A DNA stretch of 64,000 bases, taken from positions 32,155,501 to 32,219,500 of the forward strand of contig NC_068557.1 of assembly GCF_022201045.2 (NCBI RefSeq), in the 5' to 3' direction. A model generated the notes under the pieces. That model saw nothing but the letters and a program-made list of their open reading frames with translations. It was not told the DNA's origin and did no database searches. The first letter of the stretch is position 1. Every line of letters begins with the position of its first letter. Positions 54,555 to 64,000 of the stretch are shown piece by piece. The position numbers and the translations under genes are program-made. The stretch is from Citrus sinensis. Its lineage: Eukaryota > Streptophyta > Magnoliopsida > Sapindales > Rutaceae.

Positions 54555-55918
54555 ATAAAACTTTGAAGTCTTTAAAGTTCTGAACTGAATGATTGACACC
54601 AGGCCGTCGGATGAGGACGGAGAATTGACTGCCACTGATATTCCCGCCGGAAAGATGGGTTTCAGAACAGTGGCAGCGTGAGCGAGGGCGATGAAAGAGG
54701 AAAAAAGAACAATAAAAATGAACAACGAATAGTCAACCCTGCATCCCCGATCAGGCGAGAGGGCGATGCGATCTTTTTCGGGCTTTTCGGGGTTTTAGGG
54801 ATTCGGCCCAACCAACGTTATTGCAAAATGGGCCGATCTGCCTAACGAAGGTCCTCCTTAGCTGCCGCAACAGTCTCATAGGATCAGGAGCAATCCGAAA
54901 TGATTGACTAACTGTAAGCACAAAGCATTTAATTGAAGCTCAATTGTCAAGCAATAACGTAACCATTAGGTCATTTTGATCCGACCCAATGTTCTACTTC
55001 CGGGCCCAGATTGGGCTTAGTAAAGAATGTGACACTGAAGCCCATGCCAACACAGACTCAACCTTTTCCTACTTTGAATACACATGATTCATTGTGATGT
55101 AAGTTGACGAAACAGTCGAAAACCTCGCTGTCTGCCCTGCGGGAGAATCATACGTAACATATAACTTGTGCTCGGGTTATACAATGGAAAATTTTAGTCA
55201 TCATTTGATAACTTGAGTAAAGTCACTGTGTGCATATGGGGAAAAAGACTTTCTTCGCAATATTTAGAAACAAATTCGCCCCACTCTTCTATTTTAGACC
55301 CAAATATCTGATTCCAATATATAGGCAAGTTTTCTCAACCATCGTAACATATTATAAAACCTTCATGTCACAATATGGGGCAAAACTATGGTGTAACTGC
55401 GATACCGTACCACAACTGCAACTAGCCATTGAATCTAATCCACAGTTGTCACCATAGCTAGATTTAATGGCTAGATGCAGCTGTGGTATAATAACACAGT
55501 TGCACCATAACTGGACCCCACAATATGGTGTTAATTGTTGTAGTCAATGGAGTCGATACTTCTTCCCTTCCAGTGCAGTTAACACACCGTTCCAAATACT
55601 TACATGTGCAGTGCACTGATCTGACTAATTAGGAGTCATTCATATGCCGGAAAGACAACAGGACCAGGGCCTTCTAACAAGCAAATTAACTCATGCAGAA
55701 GCACGACCAACATTCCAGCACGAAGTTACAAACAAATTATACTGAAGTCTAAATTTATATTAGATAGCCTCCACATGTATACGGTACAACCACAGCATGC
55801 ATAATTATGATATATAAGATACATAGTTCATCATCATTATAATATTGGGTTTGTATAAAATAATATAGTAATGCAATATAAGATCTGCATATTTCATTCA
55901 TTTCAGCTACATAGTTCT
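54555..55918. other. Spacer: L4 promoter side and STM 3' flank
   Basis: The L4 leader and promoter lie at 54555-55100. A hairpin-forming inverted repeat occupies about 55366-55530. The STM 3' UTR should run left from 55918. No gene is seen. Confidence 0.55.
55366..55530. repeat. Inverted repeat able to form a long hairpin
   Basis: Left arm TATGGTGTAACTGCGATACC..ACCACAACTGCAACTAGCCATTGAATCTA (55387-55437) pairs with TATGGTGCAACTGTG..TACCACAGCTGCATCTAGCCATTAAATCTA read from the opposite strand of about 55459-55510. The loop is roughly 21 nt. Weaker pairing continues outward (CACAATATGGGG on the left, CCCCACAATATGGTG on the right). This could be a MITE or a young small-RNA foldback. Confidence 0.75.
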
Positions 55919-58900
55919 TCAGAGCAACGGTGCAGGTGAGAGATCCATTGGAAAGGGATTACCCATAACAGTACTGTCTATGTAATATTGAGGTTGGGTA
56001 GCATCCATCACCATAAACTGCATATCTTCTGAAGGCTTCCAGTGCCTCTTCCTTTGATTAATAAACCAGTTGTTTATTTGCTTTGAATCCAGACCTGTTG
56101 ATTCTGCAAGGGCCAGCTTCTGTGACTCCTGCTGACATACATCATGTTTCAATATCATATAAAAAGATTTAGCAGCATCTACAAGTTAACCATAAATGAT
56201 GATACAAGTGCAAATGATATGTAGCCAAACAAAAGAACATTCTCAACCATTGTTGAACACAAGGTAGCATTAGAACGATCTTTCATTTGGTTGAAGAAAA
56301 ATTACCATTTCATACAATGACTAATTCGCGGCCACAAGTGATCACCCCAATCAATCAAGTGCTATTTTTCCTCCCCGTTGAGAAGATAAAATATACAGAA
56401 ATACAAATGAAATGAGGGGAAAAAGATCTCTGATGTGGCATGCAACAAAATGGCTGATCAGAGAACTAGCTAGCATTTTCACTCCATAGTTCCAAGGGAA
56501 AAAACAAGCCCTTCCATAGTCTATGTAAATGAAGATTTGGCATATGTATGATCAAAGATAGTTATGAGCATATTAATTACTAGCATATAAATACCGATGG
56601 ATAAGGCCATTTGTAGTGTTTGCTCCACCAATCCAACAACTGTTGCCTGGCTTCTTTAGGCAGCTTCCCTTTCTTTCTCTTCTTCATGAACTCCTGCTTG
56701 AGACTACTTAAACATCCGCTATACCTGCGCAGAAGCTGACCTTTCAGCTCCTGGTCTTCAGCTTGGGGATCTATGAAGTCAATATTCACATCGAAATCCT
56801 CTTCAGACGAACCATTCCTATCAATAGCCTCGCTAGAAGCTGATGGCATCCAGGATGAACTAGTTAGCTTCTCGCACGAAACAGTATATTATGGATACGT
56901 GTGTGTGTGTGTGTATTATTAGGCACACCAATAAAACATATTACTTTACAAGATTCAACCACAAAGGGAAAACATAGCCACAAAGCTACAAGCTTGCGGT
57001 ATGTTCAAATTAAACTGTTAGGCAAATTCATTAACAGAAAATCTCTGAAAAGCCAAGATTCATTACATAGAACAGTATTTGAAACGGTTTTATTTCTTCC
57101 ACAAATTCTGAGCAACAATACCTAGCAACATTTGTACTTCATGCAGGTACATATATGTATATATTGTAAAAGTGTATTTGCAACGGTTTTATTTCTTATA
57201 CAAATGATTCTGAGCAACAATACCTAGTAAGATTTGTACTACTACTTAAAACGCGACTATCAATACACACACACACAAACATATATATATATATATGATA
57301 TTAGTAAGAATGTCAATGCATCATAGCAAATCAACCATAAACTATATGGAATCTTCTATGATTTCCGATTTCGAAAGTTAATAACACAATTCTTTTTCCA
57401 GGGAAAACATTCCTCATGACAATATAAGGAATTCTTCAACATACAGCAAACTCTGAATAAAGTCATCAACATTGTAGTGGACAGTGCAAAGGGGGTGTGG
57501 GGTACAATTGGGATTGATTCAAGATTTTATTAGGGTTTTTCCCATACCAAGGGCAGTTGTCTCCAAGAAAAGAGATTTTCATAACATCACATATACTAGT
57601 GGCAGACACTTTTCCAGTTTGTATACTTCCGACTCAGGCATAACGTAAAATTGTTTAGAAAGGGCCCAAATTCTCCATCAATGACAAACCCTAAAAGGAT
57701 GCCTTTGAGCTTATTTTCAAAAACCAGCTTACAATAAGAGGGAGCCCAAGTACTTATAAGCCAACATGCTAAGCCTTATGTTAGTGATGAGCAATAGGGA
57801 TCCTAACAATATACACCGCCTTAATTCCCCTTAGTCCACTTTTTATCTCTGATCATGTAGACCTGAATAAGGTGAGGTTGGGGGGGGGATTTGCGGAACA
57901 CAAGTTCACCTGCACAGGCACAATGGTAATGACATTCATTTTAAGCTAACAAAAATCTTTTACACATAATAAATCAAGATATCTTTAATAAATCCGTCTT
58001 TTTCCTTATCACATCAAAAGGGAATTAGGTTAATAAAGAAATGATTGTACATAGGGTGTAAGAATAATAAATGAAACAGAACCATCTTGCTTATGGCACT
58101 GGTTGTAGAAGAAGCAATTGCATGCTTGCTCATTCCAAGAAAATACAATATCTATTTGGAATTAACTGCTATAAATTGGTTCTCTCATGACTTTATAAAC
58201 ATCCCATGCACTTCATAAAAAGGATCAGTAGGTCATAACAATAGGTTAGTGCCAGGCCTGAAAAATGAAATGAATAATATTGATTGATTCAAACAGTGAT
58301 GTGAATCAAGCCCCCGAGAGACTAATTAAAATGCACCCACAAAGTCAAACTCTTACTACAATTTGATTTGGAGTTGCCTAAGTCTCGTCTTTAATTTAAA
58401 ACCTTATAATGATCCATGTATCTAACAGCCCTTGGAAAATGATTTTCTTCTGAAGCTTCACCGTCTTCGAGAGAGAGAAAAAATAAATGGACAACACAAG
58501 CCATATTTTAGTATCATAGTTAAACATTCAACAGGGACAATAATGACAAAATATTTTCTTGCAACACGAATAAAAAGTTGAAAGTATCTGTCAATATATA
58601 CCAATTCACAAAGAAGAAAATTACAGGAAACCGATGAGAGGGTAGCCCTTGAAACTCACAAACAAAAAGAGAATCATAGCAGGAATATATAACACAATAC
58701 ACAATCTTCATAAGTGGATAGTTAGATATATTATCATCTGCGTGAATACCCTAGTTTCTAAAACAGTTTAATACCTCTAAACAATAGCAAAAAAAAATGA
58801 AAGAGGACAAAAGAAGAAGCAAGCCCTAAAGATGAGGAGACTGAAAATAAGGTAAAAAAATTTAAAAGAAAATATATATGCAAGCTCGTCGGTGTTAGTT

Positions 58901-60075
58901 AATTTAAAAATTCAAAACCTCCATGATTTTGGAGGCACATGTACACATGCCCAGTAAATTTAATTAACCATCCAACATAAAATATGTATAATTAATTAAT
59001 GGTCTAGCGGTGAAAGTACGAAGAGATGATGCTATCACCAGAATTTGGAGAGGAAATAGAGAGGGACTTAAATTGAGACTCGATCTTTTGTAGGAAAGAC
59101 ATGGCTTCCTTGAAGGGTTTAGAGAGCTCTTGTTCATATTTGGTCAGCATCTCACAGTAAGCTTCCATGAACTGATCAAGAGCTGGATCTTGACCGATAC
59201 AGCTCGAGCCGCCGGAACCCATCGAGGCCGCAGATGCGCAAACTTCTTCTAGTCTTGCCACCACTTCAGGTGGTGCCCCAACCTGCAGTAGGACTCGTCA
59301 GAAATTCTGCTACAAGGAAAACGTTAAAAACCAAGACTATGACTTATGTCTCCATCAAAGAATCAAAGGGTTTTGAGTCTTTTGACCCCTCTTTATCTAT
59401 CAACAGAAATAGTAATCACATACAAAGTGTAACCACAAATGAGAGAATAAAAATAAAAATAAAAATAGGAGTTTAAAGGTCAGGGAAATGAAACGTTTTG
59501 CACTTGTTTCAGAATTTTAGAAAGAACAAATATAAAGCAAAGATGAAATGAAATATTAGAAGTCATCGTTTCTAAGCACTGGCTTGTGCTATTGAATTTC
59601 TTTCTTGCACCTTCTGACAATTGGCATAGGCAGCCAAGAGACGGTGATAGTGAGGATGAGCCATTATCTTAGCTTTGACAGAAGAAGAAGCGCCGCTGCC
59701 ATAGTTGGTCTCCATGAAATAACACCGAGCTGAGGAGTTGTTAATAGTATTGATGGTGTTGGCGGTGGCGGTGGCGGTGGCGGTGGTGTTATCTTCGAGA
59801 ATCAGAGACGAGCCACTACTGCTATTGCGGTTTTGATTTTGAACAATATTGTTGATAGTAGTAGTAGCAGCAGCAGCAAGGGGAGGAAATAGGGTATTTG
59901 AGTCTGCATCAAGATGATGTTGATGATGCTCATCATGATGATGATCATGACAATGATGTTGGTGAGTGAAAGAAGACATGAGAGGCATCATCATCATAGG
60001 ACAATATAGTCCATTACTGTTGTCTCCAAAAGCCATCATATTCATACAAGAAGTGCTATTAGAACCACCGTCCAT
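55919..60075 (-). CDS. STM: Class I KNOX homeodomain protein SHOOT MERISTEMLESS
   Basis: Transcription factor that keeps shoot meristem cells undifferentiated. Minus-strand exons: 59611..60075, 59039..59282, 56595..56839, 55919..56128; 1164 nt, 387 residues (Arabidopsis STM about 382). The start [20 protein letters not shown], followed by CPMMMMPLM and a His-rich stretch, is diagnostic of STM rather than KNAT1/BP. KNOX1 about 133-176 ([20 protein letters not shown]), KNOX2 about 190-235 ([20 protein letters not shown]), ELK 267-288 ([20 protein letters not shown]), TALE homeodomain from about 289 with the PYP loop (315-317) and helix 3 [18 protein letters not shown]. The C-terminus [13 protein letters not shown] matches the STM tail. 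Intron 2 is 2.2 kb (56840-59038). The exon 3 acceptor is read at ATCAG|CTTCT, the only AG that restores phase and the conserved [10 protein letters not shown] segment. Exon 4 has a NAGNAG acceptor. A Thr-Ala run lies in the N-terminus. Confidence 0.96.
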
Positions 60076-60163
60076 TATCTCTCTCTCTCACTCGCTCGCA
60101 CTCGCTCACTATCTTATCCCTTTATGAAGTTGTTCACTTCGCTTTGGCTTGGCTTTGGCTTTC

Positions 60164-60171
60164 CTATATAG
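60164..60171 (-). promoter_or_regulatory. Probable TATA box of STM
   Basis: CTATATAG lies about 90 bp upstream of the STM ATG, followed by a CT-rich leader (60076-60100 contains CTCTCTCTC and CTCGCTCGC). Position and sequence fit a TATA box with a short 5' leader. Confidence 0.55.
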
Positions 60172-61447
60172 AGCAATAACATTAACCATATAATTTTGTC
60201 TTTCTTTCTCTTTCATACGCAATCTTTTTTAGCTGATCATCATCACAAGATCGTTGTTTGTATTTGTAATTGTGTTATGTCTCTCCAATTCTCTCCCGAG
60301 ATTTATGCTTCAACAATCAGCCTTTTTACAGAAATCCTAAACAGTGGTAGCGTAGCAGTACTAGTCAGTTTTGCTATCCTTGTGAGTTCTACTCCCCTGG
60401 CTTCTCTGTCAAAGCCTGGCTCAGGTTGCCTTTGGAAAATGGGTGCTTTGTTTATCTTTCTGGTGAATTAATTAACAACATGTAACAGCATTAACTCTTT
60501 CTTCAAAGAATAAAGCTTCTTCTCTCTCTTGCTGAAAGCTAAACAGGGAGCGCACGCGGGGTGTACAGCAAAAGCAAGACTGGGGATCATTAGAAGAAGA
60601 GACGGTGTTTGATGGGTGTCGTGTAAGATGTTGTGAACTTGCGATACTGATTATTGATATATTTTATCTTTTTATTCCAGCCAAAGCTTTACCTTCCCGA
60701 TGAAAACTCTCAACCTCTTTTCTTGCACTGGTACTGATGCACTGCCATTACTGGCAAAAGATTGAACAAAGTTTTTTAGAGAGAGAGAGAAAGTTAAGAG
60801 CTCTAGCTATGAATGATCAAATCGAGGCAGCCCAATGGGTTCTGTTGGCCACGGAATCACCCTAGCTAAACTGTATAAGTAAACCTCTGTTTTACTGGAG
60901 CTTGACAGCAATCGGTTACCCATTTAAAATCTCACTTACCCCTCGCATAAATTTACATCCTTAACTCATATTATAAAAATTTCCCTAGTGATGAGTTAAG
61001 ACTCTCTTTCTATTTAAGTCTAAGATTTATTCTACAAATTTCTTTTTATATGCTAATGAGATGAGGATTAAAACCCAAATCTCATATACTTAAATTATCA
61101 ATCACATTTGGGCAAATTTTATTTTTTATAATATTTATGCTTATAAGTTTAGGGTTAAGGTTTAAGGCTCAAACCTAACATACCGAGTTGTCTATCGATT
61201 TAGAGTAACGTCGCTAACTCTAATTAATGGTCATGTGCCGAAGAGGTATAGTTTAGTCATTCTATAAAGGAATATGGTGGGGATTTCGGATTGCGGACAG
61301 GAGTAACATAATTTGTTATTTTATCATCCTTTTACTCTATCCTAGAGATTGATAAAAATCACATCACCATGATGCATGATCCATTCGTTAGATAATTAAG
61401 TGATCCCAGTTGTGGCAGTGACAAAACTAGTTATCTATTTTCAACAG

Positions 61448-61451
<4 letters not shown>

Positions 61452-61479
<28 letters not shown>
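61452..61479. repeat. (CT)n microsatellite upstream of STM
   Basis: Uninterrupted CT run about 1.4 kb upstream of the STM start codon. On the STM strand it is (GA)n, a possible BPC/GAGA-factor site; BPC proteins are known KNOX regulators. Confidence 0.9.
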
Positions 61480-61483
<4 letters not shown>

Positions 61484-62584
61484 TTTCTCATAATTAGTCT
61501 GAGTAAAGCAACTACTCCCTAAAATATTTTCCAAAGTAGGACTGTAGGAGTGTGATTACAGACTCAGCCAAAATTGATAAAAAGCTGATAAAGCAAGTGG
61601 GACATACCGAATGTCTCTTCGTTCACTCTCTCTCTAGTCTCTACGTATGTTGTGTAGTTGTTAGGTCTCTTTGTAATAATTCTCTCTCATGATGAAGGGG
61701 TCGGCTATAGCTTAGTCGCATTCTCCTGTGACCCGTGTGGATCATACACCTCCCTCCACTGTCCAATCCACATGAACATATTGTCTCTTTTTCTTTGTCT
61801 CCCTATGTGCCTAATTCTCAAGCAACAATTTATGTCATATTTAGCATTTTTTATCACTATTACACCTCCTCCAAGCAAAGAAATACAGAGAGGGGGCCAG
61901 GCTGCTGTGTCTATTTTCAGTATAAAGGCCGGTGGGTTTCCAAACTAGTTGCTTCATGGAGCATGTATATGATATAGTACTGTGGTTGCTGTAGCTGACT
62001 TTTGTTTTCATTATTATTATTAGTATTAGTATTTTCTTCTGTGTTGATATATGTGTTTGTAACCTTACGTGTTGTCTAATGCATAAGACGTAATTATGCT
62101 CTCGTATTAATTGATTTGATCCTCCGATGATCTCCTACAGGAAAAAAAAAAGAGAAAAGAAATTTCTCCTACGATTTGATTACTTATCCTCTGCATTGCT
62201 CGAAACTGAGCAATGAGCTTGTGGGAAATCCAAATATAAATGAGCTATTTTTTTAATTATTTTTGTTAAATAGTGGTGTGGATAAAACTCATCAACTTTG
62301 ATCATTTGGCACTTATTTCTTATAGAATTTGAATACTAATATAATCTAAAAAAAGCTGCTTGAAAAACCATTTGACCAAAAGTCCTTACAAAATATGTGC
62401 TTCTGTAATTTGTTAAGAGTCTTGTCATATATGTATTCAGAAATAATTTATACGATGAATCACAAAAATCTAATGGATAAAGCACAGAAGTGGATTAAGA
62501 ATACTTGTCCCATTTATAAGGTTCACCAATAATAAGCTAGTGCTCCCCATAATATTGAGGCACACGGATTCGAGAAACTGTTGA

Positions 62585-63218
62585 ATGTATTTTGAGATAG
62601 TTTAGTAGTATTGTAGTTTTTAAAATAATTGTTTTTAGATGTGCCATATAAATAATTGTTTTTAAAGAGAAATAGTTAAATATTTAGTAAAATTTATTTT
62701 TAAATGTGCCGTAAGTTTTAAAAGCAGTCATTTATATTTGGTAATTTTTATTGTTAAAATGCTATAAGAAAGTAAATGATTGAATTGGACATAATGCTAA
62801 ATAAGATTTATATACACATTTATAAGCATGTTTATAAAATACTTTTTATTGTGTATATATAATAATTGATAATTAAAATAAATATTTCATATTATTAATT
62901 TATTTTTCATTTCGTTATCTCAATATAATTGTTGATAATAATAATAATTTTTTTAACTTAATTATTTTATTTCCTAATTAATTAGGATAATTTTAAATTT
63001 TTATAATACATGTAAGGATATATATGTATTAAGTATAAAACTAATATTCAAAATTAAATTTTAAAAATCGAGTCCTTACTATTCAAAATAAAATGCAGCA
63101 TAAGGTGATTTTACAAAAAATAATTTCTAAAGAAAATTACCAAACAAAATAATTAATTTTTAACTTTTAAAAATCACTTTTTAACTTTTTTAAAATAATC
63201 CCAAACGGCCTTAGAGTT
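62585..63218. mobile_element. Dispersed AT-rich repeat, copy B
   Basis: Same orientation as copy A (25466-26105) and collinear over its length, with many small differences. It ends near CCCAAACGGCCTTAGAG, a type of end often seen on plant non-autonomous transposons. No ORF. Confidence 0.75.
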
Positions 63219-63656
63219 TTTTAATAAACACAACCTATAATATATGTGTATATTGTTAAAAAAAAAAAATTACTTTCTCACTTCTATCTAGTATTCTATA
63301 TAAATTTATGCATTCTTCCCTCTCAATTCGTAAGTACAAGGTTTGAGCATTCACGCGACGATATGTTTTTTTTCCAAATAGACGTAGATATTTTTAAAGC
63401 TCTCCATTAACTTCATAATGGCTCGCGCCATGCGATGCCATATTGTATAAATCTCTTGGAAATGCCTTACTATGTTAAAATTGGATTAATTTATTCTCTC
63501 GGTAAGTCTCCCTGTTTGACTCTGATATAATTGCAAAGACAACGATTAAATTAATTTGGGTGGGGTTTGCAGAAAACTTATTTCAGTATTTTGTTTGTAT
63601 TCCTTTGAGTCTTGGCGAAAGGAAGGGTCAAGATCAGCCCTAGGGTTGGGGTTTGG

Positions 63657-63681
63657 AAGAGAGAGAGAGAGAGAGAGAGAG
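63657..63681. repeat. (GA)n microsatellite near the right edge
   Basis: Pure GA dinucleotide run of about 25 bp. It may sit in the promoter or leader of a gene beyond the window, which cannot be seen. Confidence 0.9.
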
Positions 63682-64000
63682 CGTACGCGAATCCGTCAAA
63701 ACAGCGTAAGAATAAAAGGCAAAGGAGAAAAAGTACGGAAACGACGTCACTCCACAGTTCACAGTTTGCAGTTTACACTGCTGTGGTAGTGTGGTGGGAG
63801 GAGAGAGGGGATCATGGAGGGGCAGTAAGGCTAGGCCCTTTCTAGCTTTACTGATACTCACTTTACGTCATTTCCACCAACAGTGCCATGATAGATCAGA
63901 CATAAAGAAGAGCGAACAAAAAAAAGAAAGAAAGGAACTGGTGCTAGCTTGCAGCAGCTGATTGCCAGCTTCCTGCTATACTACATGTGGTTCAATAAAT

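Larger units (their letters stand above)
60172..64000. other. STM upstream region to the window end
   Basis: About 3.8 kb with no convincing gene. It contains a (CT)n run (61452-61479), a second copy of the dispersed repeat (62585-63218) and a (GA)n run (63657-63681). STM promoters carry known conserved non-coding boxes; I cannot place them by eye. Short open frames around the GA run at 63556-63861 are products of the repeat. Confidence 0.55.

Noticed and set aside
54555-54725. N-terminal extension of L4 upstream of MALTVSRR
   Set aside because: The extended frame has no ATG upstream of MALTVSRR, only [11 protein letters not shown] also begins a proper targeting peptide.
63556-63861. Three overlapping frames of about 75 codons at the right edge
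   Set aside because: They owe their length to a (GA)n repeat that is open in several frames (Arg-Glu or Ser-Leu runs); no protein signature.

Overview
This is nuclear DNA of a eudicot plant, probably a woody rosid. Several proteins look Citrus-like to me from memory, but nothing in the window proves the species. Support for a plant nuclear genome is the AT-rich spacer DNA, short GT-AG introns, many microsatellites, MITE- and SINE-like elements, and plant-only gene families. I rebuilt every multi-exon gene by hand from splice signals. All nine complete multi-exon models keep one reading frame through every junction and end at one stop codon, which is strong internal support.

Layout: 1-2.7 kb, 5' part of an OSCA1/CSC1 osmosensing Ca2+ channel gene (minus, cut by the left edge). 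2.8-7.1 kb, spacer. 7.1-16.4 kb, a tandem cluster of LysM receptor-kinase sequences on the minus strand: two complete 12-exon genes and a third, orphan ectodomain exon with an intact ORF. 17.5-18.5 kb, a chloroplast RbcX Rubisco-assembly chaperone (plus), convergent with malonyl-CoA decarboxylase (minus, 19.2-23.8 kb, 16 exons). 23.8-29 kb, spacer with one copy of a dispersed repeat. 29.2-34.3 kb, a STRUBBELIG-family LRR receptor pseudokinase (plus) preceded by an upstream ORF. 34.3-38.1 kb, spacer with a clean 192-bp MITE and a larger fold-back element. 38.1-41.75 kb, an O-fucosyltransferase-family (GT106) gene (plus), convergent with an ALE1/SBT2.4-like subtilase (minus, 41.96-45.8 kb). 46.7-49.8 kb, the BAH-PHD histone reader EBS (minus). 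51.2-54.6 kb, organellar (probably mitochondrial) ribosomal protein L4 (minus). 55.9-60.1 kb, the class I KNOX meristem gene SHOOT MERISTEMLESS (minus). 60.1-64 kb, STM upstream DNA with a second copy of the dispersed repeat.

The genes do not form one pathway. They matter as a block: OSCA1-SRF-EBS, OSCA1-CERK1, RBCX1-MCD and OFT-ALE1-STM are each neighbours at separate places in Arabidopsis (recalled locus numbers), but here all lie in about 60 kb. That suggests this window keeps an ancestral order that Arabidopsis split after genome duplication. The most interesting biology is the LysM cluster. The second receptor carries the YAQ motif linked to symbiotic signalling in NFR1-type kinases, while the first has lost it. 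The orphan third ectodomain ends at a splice phase that would let it join the kinase exons of its neighbour.
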